Below are positions 28,634 to 37,478 of a stretch of DNA of 54,200 nt, in pieces. Source of the DNA: Candidatus Martarchaeota archaeon (GTDB taxonomy: Archaea > Thermoproteota > Thermoprotei_A > Marsarchaeales > Marsarchaeaceae). The stretch is from the NCBI GenBank assembly GCA_023487445.1, contig JAMDBQ010000007.1, positions 32,226 to 86,425 on the forward strand, in the 5' to 3' direction. The position numbers were made by a program, and so were the translations under genes. The notes under the pieces were generated by a model that was not told where the DNA came from, did not search any database, and worked only from the letters and a program-made list of their open reading frames with translations. Numbering within the stretch: position 1 is the stretch's first letter; every line of letters starts with the position of its first letter.

Positions 28634-29155
28634 CTAGGCTAGTTTACGCCTCATGCTACTTAACTTGTTATAGGTGTCTTCCAGTAACTCAGGTACTACC
28701 TTCGTGGATGCCGTGGTTGGCATAAAGTTGGTATCACCCTTCCATCTAGGAACTACGTGTACATGAAGATGTTCAGGTAGGCCGGCGCCTGCGTCTTCGC
28801 CTAGGTTTGCACCCAAGTTGAATCCGTCGGGTCTAAGAGCTTTTTTCAGCAGTTTGATCCATTTTCTTAACGTGATTAACATATCAAGCATTTGCGAGTC
28901 ATTCAACATATCGAAGTCTTCTACATGGGACCTGGGAGCGACAAGCAGATGCCCGGGATTGTAAGGATATAAATTCATTACCACAACCGTGTCATGTGTC
29001 AGCTCTAGCGTGAGCGTCTTTTGCGGATTCCTAGACATACATGCTTCACATATGAAGCACTTACCGCCTCTCTTTTTGTTAAACGATTCTATGTAAACCA
29101 TTCTCCATGGGGCCCACAGATTCTCGATTGCCTTCGACCTAGCATAAGTGACCAA
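28634..29155 (-). CDS. HIT-family hydrolase
   Basis: LWAPWRMVYI; CFICEA; NLYPYNPGHLLVAPRSHVEDF; LPEHLHVHVVPRW. Confidence 0.95.
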   Translation of the reverse strand: MVTYARSKAIENLWAPWRMVYIESFNKKRGGKCFICEACMSRNPQKTLTLELTHDTVVVMNLYPYNPGHLLVAPRSHVEDFDMLNDSQMLDMLITLRKWIKLLKKALRPDGFNLGANLGEDAGAGLPEHLHVHVVPRWKGDTNFMPTTASTKVVPELLEDTYNKLSSMRRKLA

Positions 29156-29160
29156 GGAAA

Positions 29161-29499
29161 CTATTTAGTCCTTCTACGCTTTAGCCTAGGCAGGAGCTCC
29201 TCGTATACACGTGACAGCTCACGTCGAACCAACAATTTCCTCTTCATTGAAGCAATCGTACCCGACACAAGAATAGTCTGAAAAGAGGCCGAGCTATCGG
29301 ATGCTATTCTATCCTTAAGAAATGTGAGGTCAGTGTGACCAACCCTCACGACCATGAAGTCGGGGGTTTCGGCTATCAACCTCATTCGTGACATATACGA
29401 CTTGGCGCCGCGTTGTTCCAAGAGACCGCAAAGATGGGGATACCCCTGCTCGTCCGAATTCTTCTTTAGCAGAATGTACCTCCTCTTAACGTATTTCAT
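29161..29499 (-). CDS. rnp2: RNase P protein component Pop5 / Rnp2-like
   Basis: MKYVKRRYILLKK...; ATG at 29499; position before psmA matches the archaeal superoperon. Confidence 0.75.
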   Translation of the reverse strand: MKYVKRRYILLKKNSDEQGYPHLCGLLEQRGAKSYMSRMRLIAETPDFMVVRVGHTDLTFLKDRIASDSSASFQTILVSGTIASMKRKLLVRRELSRVYEELLPRLKRRRTK

Positions 29500-29888
29500 G
29501 GCCGATGTCCATCTGCAGGGCTCTGGCTGATAATCCTTGGCATTCTGGAACGTGGGGGAGCAATGCACTCAGCGGCCAGCCGTGGGTTTTCTGCTTTGAG
29601 GATTGATGCCCCGTCAGGCGGCGACGACCTCTTCGCATAGGAGATGATCCCCATGCAATTGGGAGTACCACTCCCCCATAGTGCTCAGAAAAACGCCGAA
29701 ACCGCTTGGCCGCAGCTGGGACAACGGTGAATCTTCTACCACTAGTCAGCGTCGTACATGCCAAGCGCTAAATCCAGTATTTCCCTCGCATATTTGACAA
29801 GGTAAAGACGGCGCACATATACCACGAGACTCCTTCGATGAAGGGTACAAAGGCTTCTTGTGCTTGGCGGATGCCCGGCGCGCCAGAC

Positions 29889-30341
29889 CTACCTTTCAGA
29901 CGAACTGAGTAACCCCGCCTCCTTGAGTATTTGGTCCAGACGCATCGATTTTATGTATCCCTTAAAAGCTAGCGTGACTTTAATGGTGTTGTCTCCTCCG
30001 GCGATATGAATTAAGTCTTTATACGCTAGTTGCTTGGACACACGGATGTGCACCTTAGAACCGTTTTGCCTCAAATCGGATGTTCGCAGCAGTTCGAGAA
30101 GATCTGAGTTTGGAAGGCGCTTGATAAACGAGTCCGCTGCCTCAAAAGCTTCTCTTCCATGCAGCGTTAAGGATAGAAGCGTTATCTCGTTCCCATAGTG
30201 ACCAATTGCGTTCTTTGCGTTCATTTTCACGGATTGTCTCAGAGCAGCAGGTGTCAAAGCCAAAATGCACTGCGAAACCCTTTCTCGGCTTTCGGTGGAG
30301 TGGCATATCGCCTCAACCGAAAAGCTCTCTACCTTTGGCAC
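29889..30341 (-). CDS. DUF54 / COG1325 RNA-binding protein of the exosome operon
   Basis: VESFSVEAICHSTESRERVSQCI...GYGNE-like GHYGNEITLLSLTLHGREAFEAADSFIKRL. Confidence 0.85.
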   Translation of the reverse strand: MPKVESFSVEAICHSTESRERVSQCILALTPAALRQSVKMNAKNAIGHYGNEITLLSLTLHGREAFEAADSFIKRLPNSDLLELLRTSDLRQNGSKVHIRVSKQLAYKDLIHIAGGDNTIKVTLAFKGYIKSMRLDQILKEAGLLSSSER

Positions 30342-30468
30342 ATGTTAGATTTCGTACACCTCAAAATAAATTAGCCGAACGAGAGGTGCAGACGTTTCCG
30401 TTTGTGCGGAGATTTGTGATTACCACGCTTAGATGCGATGTTCAACTGATCTGTACACGGGATGCCTG

Positions 30469-30488
30469 TGCACCCAAAAATGGGTGCA
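30469..30488. repeat. Perfect inverted repeat TGCACCCA-AAAA-TGGGTGCA
   Basis: 8-bp stem, AAAA loop, in the divergent intergenic region. Confidence 0.85.
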
Positions 30489-30678
30489 GCGTATGAGGCT
30501 GTGCAAAGATGCTGAAAGTGCATCGCTAGCCGGCAGCAGATCAGCCCTAGAAGGGAAAGAGGTGTATCAGACGCTATCTCTGATTGCTTGAGGTGATTCC
30601 GCCTACCTTCATATCTAAAGTAGCGTGGCTTCCGCTCTGTACACAAAAATATTTATGGAGCCGTGTGGAGGAGTCGAG

Positions 30679-30762
30679 ATGCTAACGCTAACTCGTAAAG
30701 CGCCGAGCATTCTGCGTAAGGATTATAGGTTATACCTGCTACCCGCTACTGAAATCCATTGA
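30679..30762 (+). CDS. Candidate leader peptide/uORF upstream of L15e
   Basis: SD-like GGAGGAG (30667-30673) 5 nt before ATG; MLTLTRKAPSILRKDYRLYLLPATEIH*; stop TGA overlaps the TTG start of L15e. Confidence 0.45.
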   Translation: MLTLTRKAPSILRKDYRLYLLPATEIH

Positions 30763-31175
30763 ATTCGGTTCCAAGCGCTAGATCGCTCACTTGGAAAGCC
30801 TTCATCAACGGAAAGATTACCTCCTACCGTGAGGCTTACCGAAAGAGGCTTACCGAATGGCGTAAACAGGGCACCGTAGTCAGAGTGCAGCCTACAAGAA
30901 TAGAACGGGCTAGAGCGCTTGGATACAAAAAGAAACCTGGATTCGTGGTTGTTAGGGTTCGCGTTAGAAAGGGTCATCCCTTTAAGGTTAGACCACGTGC
31001 AGGCAGAAGGCCCAAGAGAATGGGTATCCGCAAAATCACTTACGCTATTAGTGACAGGTTAATTGCTGAAAATCGCGCCCTCAAACGTTATAGAAATCTT
31101 AGACTAATGGGTAGTTATCTAGCAGGAGAAGACGGCCAGCAAAAGTGGTTTGAGGTAGTTATGAGGGAGCCGTAG
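30759..31175 (+). CDS. rpl15e: Ribosomal protein L15e
   Basis: RKRLTEWRKQGTVVRVQPTRIERARALGYKKKPGFVVVRVRVRKGHPFKVRPRAGRRPKRMG. Confidence 0.95.
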   Translation: MNSVPSARSLTWKAFINGKITSYREAYRKRLTEWRKQGTVVRVQPTRIERARALGYKKKPGFVVVRVRVRKGHPFKVRPRAGRRPKRMGIRKITYAISDRLIAENRALKRYRNLRLMGSYLAGEDGQQKWFEVVMREP

Positions 31176-31362
31176 TTTGTTAGATCTCAGTTCATAGCCA
31201 TGTTGCTTTATCTTCCGCGTTTAACATCGCATATCCGGACGTCAGTCTGGGACGGCGGCATCACAGGGGCTACCTCAACTCGTCGCGAGTACATCATTCG
31301 TCCATCTGTTACACGGATCCGCTTAATATAAAAGTCTAACCTCACAATCGAGGCGGAACCTG

Positions 31363-32541
31363 TTGCTGCTGGGTCTGGTCGGAAAGACAAACGTAGGGAA
31401 ATCAACTTTCTTTGCGGCGTCTACAATGTTGGATGTGGAGGTGGCGAACAGACCTTTCACGACGATTAAGCCGAACCATGGTGTAGCATATATCCGGTCC
31501 CAGTGCGTTTGCTCTGATTTCTCCGTCAAAGACGCCAAATGTGTTAATGGCACAAGATTCGTACCCGTCGAACTACTTGACGTGGCCGGCCTTGTTCCAG
31601 GAGCCCATCTTGGCAGAGGCCTCGGGAACAAGTTCCTCGACGATCTCAGACAGGCTGACGTATTCATCCACGTAGTCGACGCTAGCGGTTCTACGGACCC
31701 GCAGGGAAGGTTTGTGGGGCCAGGGTCCTACGACCCCGTCGACGAAGTCCAGTTCCTCCGGAATGAACTAGATTTTTGGTTGCTAGACATCCTGGGCAGA
31801 GACTGGGAGAAGACCGCTAAGTTGGCTACGTTAAAGTCCTTGGATGCCACCTCAGTAGTTCATGGTAGGCTATCTGGCCTGGGGTTTCAGAGAGACGCAG
31901 TTGAAAAGGCTTTGATCGATGTAGGTTTGGAAAGCAAGAATCTAGATGCTTGGAACGAGGAACGTATGCTGCGTTTGGCGAAGCGCCTTAGAGAAGTAGG
32001 TAAACCATCGGTTGTAGCAGCCAATAAGGCTGACTTACCTCACTCCATGGAGAACATAGACAGAATGAGGGGTGCGATCGAAGAGGCTGTAATACCGGTG
32101 GTAGCCGAGGCGGAACTCGCTTTAAGGAAGGCGCAGAGCCTTGGTATAATAAAATACATACCGGGTGATCTTGGGTTTCAGATCGTCACCCAAGACCTCT
32201 CATACGAGAGGGCTGAGGCTTTGAGGAAGATAGAGAAATTGATGGGGCGTATTGGGGGCACAGGGGTTCAGCAGGCGCTTGATGCTGCCGTCTACCAAGC
32301 TTACGGGGGCATAGTTGTCTACCCGGTTGAAGACCTGAATAAGTTATCCGATAAATCCGGCGTCGTTCTGCCCGACGCACATATAGTTAAGCAGTGCTCG
32401 ACGCCGAAAGACCTTGCTAGGATCGTCCACACCGAGTTGGCTGAAAAGTATGACTACGCAATAGACGCGCGCACAAAGCAGAGGCTTGCCTCAGACCACA
32501 TTTTGAAGGACAGGGATGTCGTAAAGATAATTGCTGATTAA
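31363..32541 (+). CDS. ychF: Redox-regulated ATPase/GTPase YchF (Obg-like ATPase)
   Basis: LGLVGKTNVGKSTFFAA; NRPFTTIKPNHGVAYI; DVAGLVPGAHLGRGLGNKFLDDLRQAD; C-terminal TGS-like VKQCSTPKDLARIVHTELAEKYDYAIDAR. Confidence 0.95.
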   Translation: MLLGLVGKTNVGKSTFFAASTMLDVEVANRPFTTIKPNHGVAYIRSQCVCSDFSVKDAKCVNGTRFVPVELLDVAGLVPGAHLGRGLGNKFLDDLRQADVFIHVVDASGSTDPQGRFVGPGSYDPVDEVQFLRNELDFWLLDILGRDWEKTAKLATLKSLDATSVVHGRLSGLGFQRDAVEKALIDVGLESKNLDAWNEERMLRLAKRLREVGKPSVVAANKADLPHSMENIDRMRGAIEEAVIPVVAEAELALRKAQSLGIIKYIPGDLGFQIVTQDLSYERAEALRKIEKLMGRIGGTGVQQALDAAVYQAYGGIVVYPVEDLNKLSDKSGVVLPDAHIVKQCSTPKDLARIVHTELAEKYDYAIDARTKQRLASDHILKDRDVVKIIAD

Positions 32542-33767
32542 GCCGCCTTAGGCGGATAAATCGAATAGGGTGCGACGTCCGTCCGCACGACCGTTCCGGG
32601 TAAAATGTAGGCCCCCTGCCCAACCTTGACGCCGGGATTAAGACTGACGTTAATTCCTGTCTTCACCCCTGCGCCAATGAAGCAACCCAGCTTGCTTCTT
32701 CCAGAATTCACCCTCACACCGTTGACATTCACCTTGATCGCCCTCTCATCGAATCTAAGATTGGCAGTTATGGTGCCCGCTCCTAGGTTCACGCTTTCAG
32801 CTATCACCGAGTCACCAACGTATGAGAGATGTGATATGTGAGTGTTCTGGTAGACTACAGATGCCTTCACCTCACACGCGCTGCCTATCCTGCAGCCGTC
32901 GTCGACTGCTGTAAACGGCCTAAGGTAGGAATTTGGTCCCACGGTGACGTGTTTACCAATCCACACCGGTCCTTCAATATATGTTCCAGACTTTACTCGT
33001 GATCCTTCTCCTATGTAGACTGAGCCCTTAATCACCACGCCTTGCTCCACCTCCCCCTCTACGTCCAGGGGCATCTCGTTAATCATTTCCTCATGTATAG
33101 ACAGTATATCCCATGGATACGTCAGGTCGTGCCAAACTGCTCCAGTTATATCAACCACTCCCACTTCAGAAGACGTGGCTGCTCTGTTCAGGGCGTCGGT
33201 GAGCTCAAGTTCTCCACGTGGAGACTTATCCACCGACTCCGAATACTTCAAAAAATCGGGTTCTAGAACCATTAGCCCAACAAATGCAAGGTTGGACGTA
33301 GGCTGCTCGCTTTTCTCCTCTATGTGGAGGACTCTTCCTCGGCCGTCCACCTTTACGGCGCCGTATTTGGAGGGGTTATCTACTTTTGCCACAGCAATAG
33401 TGGCTATATTCTTAGCTTCCGCGTGAACTGCAAGAATATCCCTTAATGATTTGGTCTTAAACATGTTGTCTCCGTACTGGACAAGCGTCGCTCCACGAGC
33501 ATGTGATAGTGCCAGCGAAACCGCGTGAGCGGTGCCCTTTGGTTCAGACTGCTCAACAAGGTGGGAGGGTGTCAGCGAATCCCTAAACAGTTCGCGATGA
33601 CCGCTCGGCACTAGTACAAAGGTTTCATATATCCCGGCCTCATGTAGACGTTCAAGAACTAGTTGGGCATAGGGTTTACCGAGGAACCGTAGAAGAGGTT
33701 TCGGCGTGGTAGATGTTATAGGCTCGAGTCTAGTTCCCCTACCTGCTGCGAGCACCACTCCCTTCAT
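32538..33767 (-). CDS. Sugar-1-phosphate nucleotidylyltransferase with left-handed beta-helix (GlmU-like bifunctional)
   Basis: MKGVVLAAGRGTRLEPITSTTPKPLLRFLGKP; hexapeptide repeats from ~residue 240. Confidence 0.92.
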   Translation of the reverse strand: MKGVVLAAGRGTRLEPITSTTPKPLLRFLGKPYAQLVLERLHEAGIYETFVLVPSGHRELFRDSLTPSHLVEQSEPKGTAHAVSLALSHARGATLVQYGDNMFKTKSLRDILAVHAEAKNIATIAVAKVDNPSKYGAVKVDGRGRVLHIEEKSEQPTSNLAFVGLMVLEPDFLKYSESVDKSPRGELELTDALNRAATSSEVGVVDITGAVWHDLTYPWDILSIHEEMINEMPLDVEGEVEQGVVIKGSVYIGEGSRVKSGTYIEGPVWIGKHVTVGPNSYLRPFTAVDDGCRIGSACEVKASVVYQNTHISHLSYVGDSVIAESVNLGAGTITANLRFDERAIKVNVNGVRVNSGRSKLGCFIGAGVKTGINVSLNPGVKVGQGAYILPGTVVRTDVAPYSIYPPKAA

Positions 33768-34417
33768 TTTTGATTGTCAACGCTTTCTTGCCCTACGCTT
33801 GCAGACGCCTTTTCTTCAGGCGCTTGCTCAGGAATCTGTTCCGTATCCGCGCCTAGGGGTGGAGACAAAACCTTGACTTTTCTTATCTCCAAAGTGTTTA
33901 TGTTTGCGATCTTTCTGGCTGCCGAATACACCTCAGCAGCTACCTTGCCGAGAACTATGTCCTGTATGAACTTGTTGAATGTATTCTCGGACGCGTGTTT
34001 CTGCATGATGTCGTATCCTATGTGCCTCATTGCTGTGCGCTTGGATCTGTGTATCTTGCCTCTACTTACAGCGACTATAAAGATTCTTAAGATACCACCG
34101 TCAGAGGTCGATACGTCTGCCATTATCTCAGTTTTCGTAGTACCCCTTCTACTCATTCCTCTCACAAATTCTCGTGCGAGCTCGAGCTGATCAAATCGTG
34201 TCCTCGCAACCCCCCCTAAAATCTCGGTTATCTTGAAGCGTATGAATATTTGAACCTGCCTCAAGTCTCCAGTCATATCCGAAAGCGACACCGTTACCTT
34301 ACGATTCAGGGCTTCTTCCGTAGACGAGGCAAGAATACGTGGAAGTTCAACCCCGTTAAATGCTGCAGGAGCTTTCACAGCCACCCAAGTTTTTTGCGTT
34401 TTAGCTGCACTCGACAT
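33764..34417 (-). CDS. rps3ae: Ribosomal protein S3Ae
   Basis: TWVAVKAPAAFNGVELPRILASS; EFVRGMSRRGTTKTE; VSRGKIHRSKRTAMRHIGYDIMQKHASE. Confidence 0.95.
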   Translation of the reverse strand: MSSAAKTQKTWVAVKAPAAFNGVELPRILASSTEEALNRKVTVSLSDMTGDLRQVQIFIRFKITEILGGVARTRFDQLELAREFVRGMSRRGTTKTEIMADVSTSDGGILRIFIVAVSRGKIHRSKRTAMRHIGYDIMQKHASENTFNKFIQDIVLGKVAAEVYSAARKIANINTLEIRKVKVLSPPLGADTEQIPEQAPEEKASASVGQESVDNQK

Positions 34418-34458
34418 CTAGTCTTCGTCACGCTTAGCCGGGTTAACAGGAACCCCAA

Positions 34459-34725
34459 TTATAAGCGTTTTACTTGGCGGAGGGTTCCTTCAGCCACTTT
34501 TACTGCCAAGTCGATTTGTTCGAGAAACTCATCTAGGGTGTTGCTGAGCGTTGCCGATTTTTGCGAGGCACAAGAGGCGACTATCACCCCTCTACTAAGC
34601 AGCTTTTGCTCGAACATAACCCCTTGCATCGAAGAATCCGCGTGGCTGTCAGGCCACGTGGCCAGATTGGCTGCCTCGGCGAGTTTCCCCCCTAGTTTTA
34701 TCCTTAAAGTACACCTCCAAGCCAT
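34459..34725 (-). CDS. Second Pcc1-like (KEOPS Pcc1/Pcc2-type) protein
   Basis: Start ATG 34725; MAWRCTLRIKLGGKLAEAANLATWPDSHADSSMQGVMFEQKLLSRGVIVASCASQKSATLSNTLDEFLEQIDLAVKVAEGTL; between RecJ-like and S3Ae. Confidence 0.65.
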   Translation of the reverse strand: MAWRCTLRIKLGGKLAEAANLATWPDSHADSSMQGVMFEQKLLSRGVIVASCASQKSATLSNTLDEFLEQIDLAVKVAEGTLRQVKRL

Positions 34726-34958
34726 GCTCTTGTACCCACGTTTAGTGTTACCACGTCTTTTGTCCAGACACAGCGGAGGGCTAGCGGTGTTCGGTGAATT
34801 TCTGCCTCGATTCTCTCTGTCCTCGGGAACCCGCAAACCCACTTCAAAACACCCCATAACACATCTTAATCGAGGATTTATGGAACACGTTGTGTTCGCC
34901 AATACTGACTAAATATGTGGGGGCTCTCCGATTAATCGGGCACCATGGTCTGCAAATG

Positions 34959-36332
34959 TCATGCAGATCCAACCTGTACGTCGAGGTCATCCAGGAACGC
35001 CTCTATCTTTTCTGGTGAAACAGCTGCGTGGGCACTGAAGGAGTTACCAGATCCCTTCGCGTCGAATCGCTGTGCGACTTCGAACATGACTTTTCCAAGG
35101 TCTAAGCTTGGCCTGTGTTCAGGCTTAAGGTAACCCACTACATAAGAGCTCCTCTCAAGCGGCACCATTATGAACACGGGTTTATCGTGGGTCGACGAGT
35201 GATCCGTTAGACTTTTTGCAACCCTGAACACCGTTTCAGGAGTCACCGCGGGAGGCTTGAGCACGTAGATCGCGTTCTGGGTTTCCCTGAAGTATTCCTG
35301 AGCCTGAATGGTTTGTCTTACACCCGCTGACACCTGCTGACAATATGTGTTCACAACCTTTTTGATTTGTGGATAGGTTGAAGAAGCATCGCCCAGAAGT
35401 AAACGGTAAATAGTTGAATATTCACCCATACTCGCGCAGGCTTCTAGGGCCAAGGCCAAACCCTTGACGTTTCTGAGGATATTATCGACTGGTCTAGAAG
35501 AATCTAGGGCTATAGTTCCGATAAGACTATCCTCCTTAATCTCCTTGAATCCGGCCCTTGTACGAATTTTCTGGAATTCGTCGAACAGGATTCGTGCATC
35601 GGTCCCCGTAACTATTCCAGCGGACTTTCCGAGCTGGCTTCTCCTTATTAGCTGTTGAACAAGAGACGCCGAACCGCGCTCATCTCCTGATATTCCTGGA
35701 ACAAACGGTTCTAGCATAGCTTGCAGAGAGTGGTGAAGAGGTAGATTTTCGGCGACGGGTGCTTTGAGCCCCTCCATCTGGACGATGGCTCCCCGCTCCA
35801 ATAATTCAGTGGCTACCTCATTATTCAGGCCCTTCAGACTCTGGATGTCCGCCTCTGGTTGAACTGTCAAAGCTGCTGCGATAGAAGCAACAGAAAGCTG
35901 TTGCTGGACAAACCCCAACTCCTTGAGCATGATGTAGGTCATTACGGCGGTCGAGCCCACCTGGGATCCATTCAAGCCATAGACGGTTGGATTAAGAACG
36001 GGGGTAACCTTTGAAGTCGAGGGATTAGATGTGTGATGCGATATTTCCACTAACCTATCTGATTCGGGTCCCCCCTCATCTGTTGATCCAAGAATTATTT
36101 TTGGGCCGATGGGCAATGGAGATTCCGGGCCTGATGTGATGGGGCTGGTTAGCCTGATCGTGAATGGTTTGTTCTGGGAAATGAGAAACGCAGCAAACAT
36201 CGCGGATGCCACAACAGGATCAGTCGCTCGCTCCGTAAGTAGGGTAAGATATGATCTTGAAGATTCAAAGCTGCTTGCGACGGCTGAGGCTTGTGAAATC
36301 GCCTTTAGTAGGTCCCTAGTTTGGGCTGACAT
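34959..36332 (-). CDS. RecJ/Cdc45-like protein with degenerate catalytic motifs
   Basis: Motif-I position reads RATDPVVASAMFAAFL, DHH position reads EISHHTSNP, C-terminal GSGNSFSAHAAV; S15-RecJ-Pcc1-S3Ae operon order. Confidence 0.82.
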   Translation of the reverse strand: MSAQTRDLLKAISQASAVASSFESSRSYLTLLTERATDPVVASAMFAAFLISQNKPFTIRLTSPITSGPESPLPIGPKIILGSTDEGGPESDRLVEISHHTSNPSTSKVTPVLNPTVYGLNGSQVGSTAVMTYIMLKELGFVQQQLSVASIAAALTVQPEADIQSLKGLNNEVATELLERGAIVQMEGLKAPVAENLPLHHSLQAMLEPFVPGISGDERGSASLVQQLIRRSQLGKSAGIVTGTDARILFDEFQKIRTRAGFKEIKEDSLIGTIALDSSRPVDNILRNVKGLALALEACASMGEYSTIYRLLLGDASSTYPQIKKVVNTYCQQVSAGVRQTIQAQEYFRETQNAIYVLKPPAVTPETVFRVAKSLTDHSSTHDKPVFIMVPLERSSYVVGYLKPEHRPSLDLGKVMFEVAQRFDAKGSGNSFSAHAAVSPEKIEAFLDDLDVQVGSA

Positions 36333-36368
36333 CGACAGTGCTTGAATTGATTAGAGAAAAGGATTGCG

Positions 36369-36812
36369 CTATGAAAATGTAGCGGCTCTCTGTTGATACT
36401 TCCACTCAGGTGAGAGAAGACCACGCCTCTTGTAATACTTGACGAGTCTGTGAATCTTTGACTCGGTTATCTCTAAACCTCTAAGCGAAGCTTTGTCCGC
36501 CGGGTGGTGCATAAGATGAGTTGCTGTATTGTCAGCGTGGGTTATCAATGCTTCCAAGTCCTCTGGAATTCTACGCTGCACGCCTGCCTGAGCCAGCACG
36601 GCCGACACCTTTCTACCCAGAAGGGCTTTAACAAGAGGGATGCCGTATTCGTCTCTTAATATCTGACCTATCTCCGCTTTGTTTACACCTTTTTTAGCTA
36701 ACTCAACTATGTTTTTTTCCAGCTCCTCAGGAGTAATGTTTACCCATGAGGGCTTCTCAATTTCAACTGGTCTTTTTGAGTGGGATTTACCTTTCTGAGC
36801 GCCTTTCCTCAT
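36369..36812 (-). CDS. rps15: Ribosomal protein S15
   Basis: KPSWVNITPEELEKNIVELAKKGVNKAEIGQILRDEYGIPLVKALLGRKVS; RLVKYYKRRGLLSPEWKY. Confidence 0.97.
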   Translation of the reverse strand: MRKGAQKGKSHSKRPVEIEKPSWVNITPEELEKNIVELAKKGVNKAEIGQILRDEYGIPLVKALLGRKVSAVLAQAGVQRRIPEDLEALITHADNTATHLMHHPADKASLRGLEITESKIHRLVKYYKRRGLLSPEWKYQQRAATFS

Positions 36813-36851
36813 TGGAACTGGTACACTGAGCCTAAACTTTTGATGACGTAT

Positions 36852-37478
36852 TTAAGTGTATTCAGAATCACCTGTAAACCATTTGAAGAAGGATGTAAGA
36901 GCAACGGCTCTGTGGGAGTACGTGTTCTTCTCCTCGAGAGAAACCTCACCAAGGGTCTTCCCAGGACGCGCTAACGGAGAAAAGATGGGGTCATATCCAA
37001 AACCGCCTGTTCCCCTAACCTCCGTTACGATAACACCACCCAAGCGCCCCACAAAGGTCTTCATCAAGTTACCGTCATAGTATGAGACAGCGCATTCAAA
37101 CGTGGCTCCCCTGTTCTCCACACCCTCCATAAGCCGCAAAATCCCTGATAGCCCGATTGTGGTATAGACGTATGATGAATACACACCTGGGAAGCCCTTT
37201 AACGCATCTATGTGTAGAGCTGTATCATCCACGATCAATGGAGCCTTTAACCGGTTGTAGGCGGCGAGTGCAGCCAACTCTGCTACCTTCGACACGTCAC
37301 TCGCCTGTATCTCAAACTTCTCAATCGTTGACTCCTGAACCACTTTGACACCGTATTTCAGCCCTATTTCTCTGGCCTCCCTGAATTTACCGTTGTTACC
37401 AGTTACTAGGAGAATGCCACGTTTGGGGATGCCACCCTTTATGTCTGCGTTGGGGTTACTGCAGCTGCCTTTCGGCAA
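36852..37478 (-). CDS. rdgB: XTP/dITP pyrophosphatase (RdgB/HAM1 family)
   Basis: LLVTGNNGKFREAREIG; IVDDTALHIDALKGFPGVYSSYV; GTGGFGYDPIFSP; SHRAVALTSF. Confidence 0.96.
   Translation of the reverse strand: MPKGSCSNPNADIKGGIPKRGILLVTGNNGKFREAREIGLKYGVKVVQESTIEKFEIQASDVSKVAELAALAAYNRLKAPLIVDDTALHIDALKGFPGVYSSYVYTTIGLSGILRLMEGVENRGATFECAVSYYDGNLMKTFVGRLGGVIVTEVRGTGGFGYDPIFSPLARPGKTLGEVSLEEKNTYSHRAVALTSFFKWFTGDSEYT

Noticed and set aside
29572-29713. Long-range pseudoknot from GCGGCCA/TGGCCGC and TGGGGGAG/CTCCCCCA
   Set aside because: The local hairpin GGGAGTACCACTCCC competes for the same bases, and 7-8 bp long-range matches are expected by chance at this length.
29500-29888. RNase P RNA or SRP RNA in the gap before rnp2
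   Set aside because: I could not find the conserved RNase P CR motifs or the SRP helix 8 motif on either strand; the hairpins alone do not identify a family.
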